64,000 bases of DNA, taken from contig CM032665.1 of the NCBI GenBank assembly GCA_019095985.1, positions 40,213,761-40,277,760 of the forward strand, read 5' to 3'. Positions 31,123 to 43,455 of the stretch are shown here, in pieces. Made by a program: the position numbers and the translations under genes. Each line of letters opens with the position of its first letter. Positions within the stretch are counted from its first letter, which is position 1. Source of the stretch: Streblospio benedicti (lineage: Eukaryota > Annelida > Polychaeta > Spionida > Spionidae). A model generated the notes under the pieces. It did not search any database. It was given only the letters and a program-made list of their open reading frames with translations, and was not told where the DNA came from.

Positions 31123-32042
31123 GAAATTGAATATCATGTTTTCCTTTTCTGGTATATGTTCTCATCATTCGGCCAAAAGTATTTTTTTATTTATTCAACT
31201 TGCGAAGTTATTAAATGACTCTTTCTATTAGAAATAATCATTAGTAATTTAGCAAATTAACATTAGATAAATATGTACTCAAATATTTGCAGCGTTTATT
31301 TTATTTACACCATTAGCTTTATATGAAAGGACTGATTGTTTTTTTACCCTATGACCCTAATTATGTTTATAACTTGTACTAATTTGCACCTTGTCAAATT
31401 GTGGGTTACATCCAATCTATCTAGTAATTATCAAATTAATTTATAATAATATTTTGTTTACCCTAGTGCTTTATTTGACAGGTGCACATTCTTTACTGTC
31501 TACTATTTTAAAGTTCAAATTCCAAGTCTCGGATAAGAGAATCAAATAGAGATTGTTGCGATTTCTAAGTAAAACACTTTCTGACGGAAAGAACTCATTT
31601 TATAATCTAAATACACCAAATCACTGCTTTTAAAAGAACTTATCTCATGTGTGGTTACCATAATCTTTTACTCGTTTCTTTCCTCATTTTTCAAGTCCTC
31701 AAACAAAAAAATCTCATCAGTGTGCAAAGTCTGCATGAGATGCATATCAAAAGAGACACGCAATAATGTAATATGAAGTGCTATGGTCCAGAATGGCAAG
31801 GCTGAGCTCTCAAAAGACTTCACGTATGTCCACTTATATTATGTGACAATATACACAGTTCCACAGGGTTTTAAATGTAAGCTTCTTGTTATGTTTATCG
31901 CTGACATTTGCTATGGAAATTTGGAACACAGGTCAGTGAAGTGATAGGGTGCAGTGATATTTTAAGACAGTAAACATTGTAAAACTTTGTAAAACTGTGA
32001 AAACAAAAAGTATTTATACCAAGTGGTATGATTGATAAAATT
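31123..32042. other. AT-rich intergenic DNA
   Basis: Nothing recognised. Confidence 0.5.
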
Positions 32043-32222
32043 TACAGTAAATCCACTGTTTTAAGAGCACCAGAAGGACTGCCTTCAAGTGGTCTCAATA
32101 GAGAGGTGGTCTCTTTATGGAGGTCTACCGTGGTCTGTTTATAAAGGTTTGGAACCGTGAACAATGTTTTTATTATAGAGTACGTCTCAATATATAGGTG
32201 GTCTTAATTGTGGTTCTACTGT
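32043..32222. mobile_element. pogo-like MITE, near full length (copy 9)
   Basis: TACAGTAAATCCACTGTTTT at the left and GTGGTTCTACTGT at the right; internal GGTCTCAATAGAGAGGTGGT. 180 bp. Confidence 0.85.
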
Positions 32223-33186
32223 CTACAATTATCTTATTTAAAAGATATTTATTTCAAGGAATCCATTCATTTTCATAAAGTAAATGTCATCCATATGAAA
32301 TACATGTATAAACAATGTTCGATTCTCATGGTTAAGATGTAAGCAAAAATAAGCTCTTTGAAACTATTTCCACTATTATAGAAGCGAGAGGGATGAAGTC
32401 TCATAAGAGATGAAAAACCATCGTCTTTTGATCTAATCATGTTATTACATTGTGTGTCCTTGACTCAAATTTCATGTTCAACTTTGATAAAGAAATTGTG
32501 ATTGATATATGGTGTACACAATGTAGATATGTGCATAATACATCAACAACTCAGCATATCTGTGATAAGTTTTAGTTTGAATAGATTTGTCTGCAAAGAT
32601 GTGTGCAATACGTCACTGTCAGCCTGATTGTAGATTATCTTCACGATATTAGCATATTGTCATGTTATCATTTGTCTCAAGAAAGTAGTAGATTTATGTG
32701 TATAGTGGTGTGTAGCACGAAAATGTGGACTAATGTTTAGATAACTTAATATAGCAATAGTGCCAAACTATAGAAAGATTATGGTGTAGTCACAATTCGC
32801 AATTTGTTCACCACAAAATATGCTATCCTCATCTATTTTGGGCTTATTCAATTCACAAGTTTTTTTTAAAATAACCCCTACATAGCAATTTTGTCACAAG
32901 TTTAACCAATCAGTTCATCAGCCCAAATTTACTTCAGCTGTTTGTTTTCTTGCTGATGTTAAGTCTGGCCAGCACTGATCTCAGTTCTACTCACGATGAG
33001 TAGAACGTTTGTCTAAGAAACAAAATTTGAAAGAATAAGTTTATAGCCCAGGTAATATGTGTGTGCCATGATATGATAGTTGAAGCAGCACATCTGCCAA
33101 ATCACCAATAAATCACCTGTAGTGAGTGGGTCATGCTCTTTCCCACTTGTCACACTCTCAGCACTTGAGCTACGAACAAACAGTAA
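32223..33186. other. AT-rich intergenic DNA
   Basis: Nothing recognised; short TACTCACGATGAGTA palindrome at 32990. Confidence 0.5.
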
Positions 33187-33189
33187 TAA

Positions 33190-33225
33190 GGGGCTACTAT
33201 TTATCATGGCCCAAGGGGGTATACA
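33190..33225. mobile_element. Harbinger-like MITE, left end only
   Basis: TAA then GGGGCTACTATTTATCATGG; no right end found downstream. Confidence 0.6.
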
Positions 33226-33697
33226 AAAAACTAGCTAGGCCTTACTACATTATGCGTTTCTCCTTGTTACAGAATTTTAAGAATGAAGCATTCTTTTGTT
33301 CCTCTCGTTTCATGAAGAAATCCATCAAATCATATCACTTCAAAAAGGAGCACAACTCATATTCACTTTTGACAAAATTCAGAATGATTTACGTTCTCAA
33401 TTGCTTTGAAGCTTGGTTTGATGAAATTCATGCTGATGGTAAAAATGTGTTTTGGACAATAGATTTTGATCCAATTCAGTTTGATAGAGTTTCCAAGAGG
33501 AAGCCTCCATTGCAATCCATCTTGCGTTAGTGTGACACACATGGCGTAGAGTCGATCATGGCTGCTGCCCAGATAGATTAGCCTCGAGCGGCGGCGTCAT
33601 GCAAACAACTCAAACCATGCGGGTTTTTTCTAACCTGATTGTTTTTTGCAACATGTATTTTCATTATATCATTTCATGAGATGAATGTTTTTTAAAC
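33226..33697. other. Open frame of unknown origin
   Basis: The plus strand stays open from the MITE end to 33530, ending RKPPLQSILR. Composition is not exon-like and no domain is recognised, so I treat it as uncertain. 33540-33620 is GC-richer. Confidence 0.3.
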
Positions 33698-33859
33698 TAC
33701 AGTATAACCTTCACTTGAGACCACCTTTACAATAAGGCCATTTATTGCAGTCCCAAGCATCTGTAAAGAGACGACAATGGACCTCTGCAAAGATACTTCT
33801 CTATGGAGACCACTTGAACTCAGTCCCTTGGGTGGTACGAGTAGAGATGTTCTACTGTA
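33698..33859. mobile_element. pogo-like MITE (copy 10)
   Basis: TACAGTATAACCTTCACTTG to GAGATGTTCTACTGTA, 162 bp, both ends kept. Confidence 0.85.
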
Positions 33860-34194
33860 CTGCTGTATATGAGATGTTATTACATATCATATTGGTAAAA
33901 TGGATTATTTCATTTGTGATGCTAATGACTAACTGGCCATACCTTCTTCCTTTCTATGCTTTCAAGTAACGATTTTTTACTGCTCATTAATGTGAGTACC
34001 GTTTAGTGCCCCAAGAAAGCCATCAGTTGGTGGCGGCTATATCCCGGTAATATCTTGGCTGTGGCTGCTCCAAGAGGGGGCCTCCGTGTGCCGGAACCCA
34101 CCGAAATTAGCCACTAATTCATGATCAAGTGATATTGTTATGGGCATGTTGCATTTCCTATGAGGGACCACTCTATATTGGCTCCCACTGTTCT
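33860..34194. other. Intergenic DNA
   Basis: Nothing recognised. Confidence 0.5.
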
Positions 34195-34290
34195 GGTATT
34201 ATTACCCAGCGCTTACACGGTCCATGTAAGGGGTAAATATAGCACAAAATATTCTGTCTCTGATTTCTTTTTTAACTTGTAAGGAACATC
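34195..34290. repeat. Dispersed repeat, GTTAAAAGTGACA family, weak
   Basis: CCATGTAAGGGGTAAATATA and TTTTTTAACTTGTAAGG resemble the family; short and diverged. Confidence 0.35.
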
Positions 34291-34602
34291 CTCAAAATAC
34301 TGAACTTGAAGTATGCAATTTCTTGTCAACGCTCACTGGTCTTTAAATTTGATGCAATACAATAGTACCAGTTAATCTCAAACACTGATAACTCAAGTTT
34401 ATGGATAACTTGAGCAAAATAAACCATTTCCCTCCATTTTACAATGGACGTTCCTTATTATTAAATTGATGTATTTTACCAAACTATGCAACTTTTGTGT
34501 CGTCGAATTATTATTTGGTTTGACAATGCCATTATGTAAAGTAGAACCTTGGTCAAGTTTGAGTTAGGTTAGTCCAACTGTTCATGGATGGATGTATAAA
34601 AA

Positions 34603-34738
34603 TGATGAAGTAACTCTTGCTAGGAGTCCACTGGACGGCACCATTAGGGTACAGTCATGGGAGATATTAGATGCCAAATTAAATTGTATTATTGCGCACC
34701 AACTGTCGCCATCCCAGTGGAGTCCTAGCCTAACTTTC
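34603..34738. repeat. Foldback element, ~22-bp arms
   Basis: GCTAGGAGTCCACTGG (34619) and CCAGTGGAGTCCTAGC (34713) are inverted with about one mismatch, and the arms extend less exactly outward. Single copy; MITE-like. Confidence 0.7.
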
Positions 34739-35159
34739 AAGCTCATTGGAGGGCCTATTTTACATTTACTCACATTTTTAACAGAAACATATCGACATGT
34801 CTACTACTTAAAACTATGTTTAATAAATGAGAAAGCTTTTAGACTGACATTCTACTGTTTTTAAAATAGATCTTTGCATGAAAGACAATACACTGTAACT
34901 GAGTGTAGTTTATCCCCTTGATGATTTTGGTGGGCCTCCCAATATGAAAATGTAGTCAACTTTAAAGTCTTGTGACTGTTTTACTTGTGATTTTTTGGTC
35001 AACAAATGCATTAATTGTATATATAATAACTTCAAAAGCTAACCTGAACCAAGCTTATTATGAGCTTTCATTGGATCTAATTGGAGAAAACTATTCTATT
35101 TGCAGCCAATTTACTGTAAACTGAGATAAGAATTTTTGATGCATCTCTTTGATATGAGC
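34739..35159. other. AT-rich intergenic DNA
   Basis: Nothing recognised. Confidence 0.5.
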
Positions 35160-35338
35160 TACAGTAGATTTTCCAATTAGGACCACCTCTCTATTGACAC
35201 CATCTCTGTAATAAGAACATTTTTGCAGTCCCATGCCTTCATAAAGAAAGCACTGTGAACCTCCATAAAGACACCACCTCTAATGAGACCTGTTGAGGCC
35301 AGTACCAGGGACAGTCTTTATAGAGAGGTTCTACTGTA
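35160..35338. mobile_element. pogo-like MITE, near full length (copy 11)
   Basis: TACAGTAGATTTTCCAATTA to GAGAGGTTCTACTGTA, 179 bp, TA on both sides. Confidence 0.9.
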
Positions 35339-35970
35339 CAATTAGAAAATGTTTCACTGTGTGGTAATATCACTCATGACATATTTTCTGACTGATTACT
35401 TCATTAATTGACCTTGATATATGAAGACAACATCAAAAATAAAAAAAAGCTCCAACCCCCATGCGTGTGACAGATTTGCCGCCCATTTATTTGGAAGGAT
35501 CAAAGAGAAACTTAATAAAGTCTGTGGTGTTGTGGAAATGAAGTGCAGCTTCACATATAGAATACATGATATATTGTGGCTGAAAAAAGCATGAAAAAGA
35601 GATGAGATTTGATTTGTTTTCTCAAGTAAAATAATTTAAAAATTTAGATTGATAATTATGCTGGTTATAGTATTAGCAAAGTAAGAATACTTGAAATACA
35701 AGGAAGGAAAGGAAAGGGAAGACAAAAACAGACTTGAGATGTGATCGTGCAAAAAGATCAGCCATATTTGAGCATGGGTCTGATAGACCCTGGTGACGCG
35801 AAAGGCTTGGAGCGAACGGTTGAGATGTAGACTGGACAGCCAGGCCATACCCTCTGAATGAGGAATAATTAGGGCCTACTCAAATAAACTTAGAATTTGA
35901 TTATATTTAAAATAGGACATGTGCATCATTTGACATATTACATCTACATTATATTAACAAGATATTCAGT
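35339..35970. other. AT-rich intergenic DNA
   Basis: Nothing recognised. Confidence 0.5.
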
Positions 35971-36121
35971 TTTTATACAAGAATTTGAAAGCTACCTTTA
36001 GAAATACGTGACAATCTAAGTATTGCCATTCGGCCAGATGAAGTTGTGATAACAACGAAAATCTCATCAATATGACAGGTATTTTAGTTCCTAAAGGTAG
36101 CTTTCAAATTTTTGTATAAAA
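35971..36121. mobile_element. MITE-like element with 31-bp TIRs
   Basis: TTTTATACAAGAATTTGAAA + GCTACCTTTAG at the left, CTAAAGGTAGC + TTTCAAATTTTTGTATAAAA at the right; about 1-2 mismatches between arms. 151 bp; no other copy in the window. Confidence 0.8.
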
Positions 36122-37217
36122 TCATGAATGAAGAAACCCAGGATGGTGTAAGTTTATATTCTTTGAAGATAGTCAGTGTTATCCTCGAAATAAGATGAAG
36201 GGCTTTGATTTTTATATTACAAAATATTATGACATTTGAGGATTCCATCTCCTATTCTATGTATCACCTATGCTGAAACTCAAACCGTGGGGCTCATTCG
36301 TGATGATACACTAACAGTACCTGATCATCAGACACTTAAGGCAGGCGCATTAGACGACTCGACCATCCTGACAGAGTAAAAGCTCTGTCATTCCAACTGA
36401 GAGTGTTAATGATCTTATGACTGGTATCAGCATGATGTAGGTTCAGTCAAGTCAAACATACAATAAGAAAAACAGTTGTTGATTTTAGTTACAACGGAAG
36501 TCCAACTCGGCAAACTTCTTCAGTTAAAAAGTGATAACTTAACCCATGGGGAGATATTGTAGCACTTGTACTGTCAGTGTACATGTATATTAAAGAGATT
36601 CCCATAGGCTGTTAATGCTAACACCATTAAAATGCAATTTATGTGTAGGAAAACGCTATGTTTATGTGTAATGCTTATCACATACGACATGACATATAGG
36701 TGTATATGAATAACCACAAAGGAATCCCTCGTACTCGACACCGACCCTCTGTACTACCGCTGTTTATTGGGATTCTAGTATGCAATTTATAATTACAAGT
36801 GATCTAATAATTGTGGCAATAGGGATGGAAAACAACCACATTATCATTGCGATGCCTACGACAAAAATCAAATCCACCACCAATAAAACCATGTAATCGC
36901 CAAGAGGACACGGCCAGAAATCAAAGTCGATTTCTTAACTCCATCAAATTGCCCTGGACAGCATCATATTTCATACATAAAATCCACGATACAATCCAAT
37001 ACTGTGCCTTGTTCTGGGCATAAAGCGGATTGGACAATGCAAAATGATGTCATGTGTCCTCGTTGTTTGTAAATTTGACTGAAGCAGGAAAGAAGTAGAT
37101 CACGTTTAGTGTCCATTAGGAATTGGTTCGAAGGTACTATAGCTCAGGATGTTGGAAGATTTGTACATGATTTACACAATGTTTATGAATTTTTTTGAGG
37201 GACGGTGGGAAAGTATT
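36122..37217. other. Repeat-free block
   Basis: 36700-37110 has even composition without repeats and many AT-core words (CAATAAAACCATGTAATCGC, AAATCAAAGTCGATTTC). It could be conserved regulatory DNA. No exon recognised. Confidence 0.35.
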
Positions 37218-37466
37218 TATAGTAGAACCTGTCCGTTGCGACCACCTGTGGGACTGACGTTAACTGGTCTCAACAGAGAGGTTCACAATGTATCTCTCAT
37301 TACGAATGTTTGGGGATAATGAGAAATCGTTTTTTAGAGAGGTAGATGTGATTTCATTATGGAGGTTCTTGGTTGTCTCTTTGGTAAGGCTTGGGACAGA
37401 GATAAATGGTTTTATTATAGAGGCAGTGCTCTTACAGAGGTGGTCTTAAGTGAAGGTTCTTCTGTA
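37218..37466. mobile_element. pogo-like MITE, long copy (copy 12)
   Basis: TATAGTAGAACCTGTCCGTT to GAAGGTTCTTCTGTA, 249 bp; one extra internal module. Confidence 0.85.
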
Positions 37467-38403
37467 AAAGGAAAATGTGAAAAGAAGTGAATGACCCTAT
37501 TGATAATTGTTACGTGCATAAAAAGTTACATTGCAATAAAAAATACTGAAACCTGTTGGATTGTTGGGACTAGAACGCTAAGGTTATAAAAGTACTTGAG
37601 GAGAAAAAAAAGAGGACAGCAAGCGACGCATAAAGTCTGTGTGAAATACATGTGTGCTGCCATAAGGTTTCTCATTTATATGCGTTTGGTTTATAGTTAT
37701 GATGGGTGGACCTAATACACCTGATACTTATAACCTTCTCTGAATTCTGTTCGTTTAAAAATTCATAAGCTTGAGAAAGTTTTTTGTTATTCTGGTAGAA
37801 TAAATTATAAAGCACCATAAGCATGGTACAAATGTTGGGTTTGAGAGCAATTATAAAACACTTGAAGACGAATATGTAATTCTATGCCCGCAATGTAGTT
37901 TTTTTTAAACTGGAGCCCATGAGTATTGTATATTATCGCATATAACAGTCAAAGAGTCCACTACCATGATGTAAAGGCCCACTCCAATTTTTGGAGCATA
38001 TCAATATCGATTATAGATCATTGAAATTGCAATGTACATGTAATGCACATCTATGAAAAAGCCCAGTAACAGGTAAGTTGACAATTTTTCCACGTAAAAC
38101 CCCATGGGCATTTGGATGGTCATATACCTTAGTTGTTGTTTTTTCAGTTGAACTTGACAAGCAACTTGATAACTAATGATGAGAAGTAGGAAGTCAAGAA
38201 CTATGTCAACTATGTGATGACAATTACAAACAAATAATGGCCAGCTCTCTTTAGCAATTGCGCTGCCCAGTTTTGACATGTTCAGGTTTGATGTCTGCAT
38301 AGCTGAGTTGACATGATATCTGTGTGGTGGCTTCATTATAATGATTATGGTGCCCCCTACCCCTTTATTTAAAGGGTGAAGTGGTCTTGTGCGAATGACT
38401 GAT
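37467..38403. other. AT-rich intergenic DNA
   Basis: Nothing recognised. Confidence 0.5.
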
Positions 38404-38660
38404 GTCAATACAATACAATACAATACAATACAATTGAAAAATACATTAACGTATAAAAGAAATATAAATATAGATTACAATTGTCCCCAAACCTGATGAT
38501 AGCTGCGTGGTGCCTTGCTAACTGTGTATATATTATGACGTTAATGTAATAACAATATAATACAATACAATACAGTACAAAAGTACTAGAATAATACATA
38601 GAAATTACTGTCAAGCCCAAACCTGGAGCCTTGCTTAATGTGTATATATGTACATGTATA
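38404..38660 (-). repeat. Two retroelement-like 3' ends with (TTGTA)n tails
   Basis: Pentanucleotide tracts CAATACAATACAATACAAT at 38407-38433 and 38556-38580. Each is followed by a similar body ending AAACCTGATGATAG or AAACCTGGAGCC, then TTGCT and GTGTATATAT. On the minus strand this is a body followed by a (TTGTA)n tail, as at LINE or SINE 3' ends. Confidence 0.6.
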
Positions 38661-39620
38661 TGACATCCAACGCACCCTGGTCCATTTGGCGACCGCCGTG
38701 CACCAGTAAAGCCATATTAATGATGAACAAGCATCTTCCTTTGCAGATTCATCCTCATTTCCCCCATTTAGTCCTCCCCAGACACACACAACTGAGGGAC
38801 TGGTTAAGACGTGCTGATCCTCATTGACCCAAGCTGAATACACGAACTTGATTTGGTGTAGTCTAAAATGCTGAAGTTGATTACCATCTAGCATGTCGAG
38901 TCTTTTGAAAACACAGACACCAGCATCAATGTTTTTTCACTTAACTGCTAGTATATTAGTATAATGTATTGAAGAAATAAAAAAGAAAGATCTTTTTGTG
39001 TCTATTCAAAGGACATAATTTAGAAACGTACAAAGAATGATGCTGGAGCTTTTGTTTGGAAAGAAAAGGATAACTGTTATGTTCATGTCTGATTCAGCTT
39101 CTAATTGATAATTCACTTGTGAAAACAAGCCCCTAATACTTAAGTCACGAGTGTAGTAATAGTTATTTTATTTGCCCATGAATTTTTACCATTCCCATTG
39201 TCTTTGTCATAAATCCACGTATTCTCGTAAAATCATAGGTTAAAGTTTCTTTTCTCTTTCAACATTACAATGTTGTGAAACCACATTTGTTTTGTTAAGT
39301 ACATGTAATTTTGTTCAAACGAATATTCAAAATGATTTTACTGTTAATTCACAGGTAATTCTGTACAGCCTAATCACATCTTAATTAATTATATGGTAAG
39401 GCGTGTGGGTTTTTTCTGACTTCAACATGCAATTACCATCTCCGTTGTGGCTTTCTACACAAAAGCAAATCCTATTTGAAGTTGAGGGCATACACATAAA
39501 ATCCACGCCAAAGTTTTTTATCATCCTTTAATTAACACCTTTCAAGAATGACAGATCTTCAAGGAACTTAAAGCCAGGGACAAATGGAAAATAACAAGAA
39601 ATTACAGGGATTTCTTTAGA
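38661..39620. other. AT-rich intergenic DNA
   Basis: Nothing recognised. Confidence 0.5.
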
Positions 39621-39797
39621 TACAGTAGAACCTCTAAATGAAGACCAACCAGGGAACTACCAGTAGCCTCTAGTGGTATCAACAGAGAGCTGGTCTATCT
39701 CGTGTTGGTCTCTATAATGGCTCTGATCAATTAGAAACGGTCTTATTAAAGAGGTGGTCTCAATAGAGAGGTGATCTTAATTGAAGGCTGTACTGTA
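39621..39797. mobile_element. pogo-like MITE, near full length (copy 13)
   Basis: TACAGTAGAACCTCTAAATG to GAAGGCTGTACTGTA, 177 bp; a good family reference. Confidence 0.9.
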
Positions 39798-40707
39798 ATC
39801 GTATGTTTCAATGTGAAAATTCAATTCTTTCTATTCACAGGTGGAAGATGTGGAGAGAACAAAGTTTACTACTTGACAAGCTTCTGTCAAGTTGTGATGT
39901 GGACTATTGAACGTGATTGTGTTGTCAGCCAATGGCAGGTCAGTGCATTTTATCACAAGAGTAGTCAAACTTCAAAAGCTCTTGCAATCAACTCCACAAC
40001 AATTTATAGACTTTTCAAGCATAAATGAGATGCTGTTCAAGGGTGTTATAGAAATAGTTGGCCATGTCAATTACAGTCTGAAAAGTGTGTCGACCTTGCT
40101 GTTTATTATGATGCTCTGTTGGTCAAACTCTTTGTGCTAATCTTTATGGCAGCAGCGTAAGAAAATGTATGGAAAACATCTTGTATGTTTCATCAGATAA
40201 AATACTTATAGATTACATCTTGTTTTCATTAAATACAAATTACGTATGGCGTGTGACATGTTAACAACCGCCTCACAGATGATTTCACAGCTATGATTAA
40301 ATAAATATTAAACTAGTATCTTATAAAACTTGGTTAAGTAAATAATCGGATCACAAGGTTAACTGTTGAAAGGGATGAAGAAAATTATAGTGTAGTGTGT
40401 TATCTGATGATTAGGCGAACATGGAAATGCAATTCAGTGAAAGAAGTGGCAAGGTAAATGCCTAGTCATAAAGGTAGAAATAAAGACTTTTACATTCAGC
40501 TAATCACTAAATCTTTATTATTGGAATAGACTTAGACAATGAAAAAGTACATAACTGCACAGCACCGAGGTAGAAAATGAACATATTTAACCATCAAATT
40601 TTCCAATGGTGGGTTCGCTCGTTCGTAGTGAAACCAGTTCAGAAATAATGAAAGTAACTACTTAATTCTCATAGAATGAATGATTTCAGGTGTAATAAGA
40701 AATCCTA
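39798..40707. other. AT-rich intergenic DNA
   Basis: Nothing recognised. Confidence 0.5.
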
Positions 40708-40825
40708 TACAGTAGAACCTCTATTAAGACCACCCTTGAGGTTTGCAGAGGTCTCTCTGAATGTTTGAGACTATGAAATCTAGTCTTGTGGTCTCATTAT
40801 AGAGGTGGTCTTAATTCGATGATAC
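40708..40825. mobile_element. pogo-like MITE, shortened (copy 14)
   Basis: TACAGTAGAACCTCTATTAA at the left; ends in GAGGTGGTCTTAATTCGATG without the final bases. Confidence 0.85.
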
Positions 40826-43230
40826 AACAATATAAATTATGTAAATTAAACATAACACGTTAACCATGCATTTTCACCAGAGGTTCAATGGCAACTGGGG
40901 AGGTTATAGACAGAAACTGCACTATTCATTAGGTGATTAACTGCATCTAATGCACTGCAAATTTGGCAAGATGATATATACTGCACTAGCGAATCTATGA
41001 CTAATTACTCATGAATCATGGCTTGTCATGCGAGGAAGGCTTCAGATCCACATCAGGGTGAGTGGGGGTGCGTTCTCTCTATCACTGATTCACCAGGTAA
41101 GGGGCTAATCCGTCCGACATTACACCTGACAACATTAACATCTGAAGATGTGATCAATGGATTAAGGTAGTCTGTGCACAAGAAGTTCATGATTTATTGC
41201 CGATAAAAGAATAACAACAATTGTTTGCTGTCATCGTTTAATTTGTATTGTTTTAAACGTTATAGCATTTTTAATGAGAGTTTACGTCATGATTGAGCAA
41301 GTACTTGTTTTCCGATTACGTTGCATTTCTAAAGAAGACATTAATTTGTTGTCAAGACGTCAAACAATTGCTTTTGTAATCATTCAAATTTGGATTTCAT
41401 TAGAAAGAGCAGGTACAAAAAAGTAATTGTTTTATCATATTAAATATGAAATTTTCCAAATTGTCTCCTCTTTTTACTTATAAAGTGAAAGAGATGTTAC
41501 GTTTCCAATTCTACTCTGCTGTCCATAATTCAAGCTGTCTATAGCTCATCATCTGTCATTACAAGTCAATCAGATGGTTATAAGAAGCTTTCAACTTGTT
41601 TATTCAACTTTCAAATTTTTGCTCAAAAGCAGCATTAAAACCTGCGATTGACGTAAGGCTTGAGCAAATGAATATTCAACATACATGTAGCTATTACAAC
41701 CATGTTTGCTATCTTATACTCATGTCTGTAGTTTGCTTGCTTTGGTCTGAAATGTCATAAAACCCATTAGTGTTTGACTGAGGCCTGTGATAATGTGAGT
41801 GTCTGTCCAAACAGTGTGGTGCTCCTGAGACCTGATCTTGTGTACACCCATTAGGGAGCACTGTGTGTGTCCATGTGAACCAGCAGTCACCGGCCTATAC
41901 CGGACATTACCGTCAATTTGAGAGACACAACTCCTCTTACTAAAAAGGTTTTGGTAAGTCAGCACTGCTCTTGTCACCAAGTAAGTCGCAGTGTACTTAA
42001 TATGAGTTTGTCACAGAAGTCATTTGGTCGGCATTGCCTTAAAGTTGTTGTAGATGTGATGATGACTGAGAGGCAAGACTAGTGCTACTAGGATAGTTGG
42101 TATTCCTTCATGGTAGCCATCAGCAGCTACAGCCGTTTGTGGGAAGACTGTGTTACCATTGTTCATTGTTGCACGCCGCCCTCCCAAGCTTTTGCAAACC
42201 GTGATTGTCAAATACAAATATACGAATACCACCAACCATATGAGCATTAGCCATGCGACACAGCTACATGGCTTGTGTGACAAATAGTGAGGCCATTACT
42301 ATCCACCTTCATAGAGAAAGAGAAAAGTCAGTTATTAACCCAAAATTTACACTGCACAACTCCTCAGATGAAAACGTCAAATTTTTCACCACCATAGCGA
42401 CCAGCATTCATGCTTGCGGACATGAGTACATGTACTATTACATTAGTACTGAAAAATAAAAATGTATTTCAAACATTATATATCAAATTAATATTTTCAT
42501 TTCTATTCAAAAGACATGCTAATAAATGTACAAAGAATGATACTGATGCAATGCCATTGATCTCTACAATAGAAGATATTAGGTGTACATTGAGTTTGAC
42601 GATCGAAAGAGACAAAATCATTTGAATCAACCAGGAAGACTGTCATCTGGTTGGTGGTAATGGTTCTTAAGTTTGTTGGGGGTAATTAGCGGTATCGCAT
42701 GTGGTACTGTTCATTTTCACGGTGACCACATTATCCTCACCACAAGCCTCACTCGGTTGGCTTGTGATATCATCTGTCATGGAGATGGAAATGAAGATAT
42801 GCCAGAAGCGAGGCAATAATTATTTCAATAGGACTTGAGGTCGCTGACTCATCGCAAATGATCCGGGTTCAGCAAAACAGTTTGTTGCTGAGAAGTTAGT
42901 ATTTTCTAAATACTTCACTTCAAGAGGTATTGTCAAATGCAAAAGATTTTATTCAAACGTTTCAACATACCCTGCCAAATACATTCATGTTTCCTTAGTG
43001 AGGTAGAGTACAAATGTTATACAGTATAAGTGTTAGTTATGGGTGCTCACAATTCTCTGTCGATTGCCCAGCCCTTTTCACCAAAGTGTGCAAGGCTTTA
43101 ATATTATTTTCACAAAAGAAGCTGAAGAGAATATTAGCTCTGTGTAACTGCTAGTTTTTCTACTATAAGGTACATCATTTAATTTGCAATATAAGTATCA
43201 AAAGTCTTAAAGCTGATAGGATGAGTAGTT
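40826..43230. other. Intergenic DNA, partly repeat-free blocks
   Basis: 41030-41170 (GGGGCTAATCCG, ATTACACCTGAC) and 42690-42900 (GCTGACTCATCGCA, AP-1/MARE-like) look like candidate regulatory blocks. The rest is AT-rich. No exon supported. Confidence 0.35.
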
Positions 43231-43455
43231 CTGTACATGGGTTAAAAGTGACATGACGTCACGGCGGGTTGTATGTTTAGCCATTTTAACCTGTAAAATG
43301 GACAAGTTGAAAATTCCTATCTATATACTATAGACAGGAGACACATGTACTGTATGGACAATTGGACATTATATTAAAAAGTGAACAAAGAACTTTTTGC
43401 AAAGTCTTAAAACTTGATACAGCACCCGTTTTCCGACCCCATGTATAGGGACCTA
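43231..43455. repeat. Dispersed repeat, GTTAAAAGTGACA family, best copy
   Basis: GTACATGGGTTAAAAGTGAC, GCCATTTTAACCTGTAAAAT, GACAGGAGACACATGTACTG and a CCCCATGTATAGGGACCTAG end. About 220 bp. Confidence 0.65.

Noticed and set aside
33261-33530. ~90-codon open frame ending RKPPLQSILR
   Set aside because: No recognised domain, no exon-like composition, starts inside a MITE end; plausible chance frame in 64 kb.
42020-42247. 75-codon minus-strand frame starting MLIWLVVFVYLYL
   Set aside because: A single hydrophobic stretch and no splice or promoter context; not enough to call a small membrane protein.
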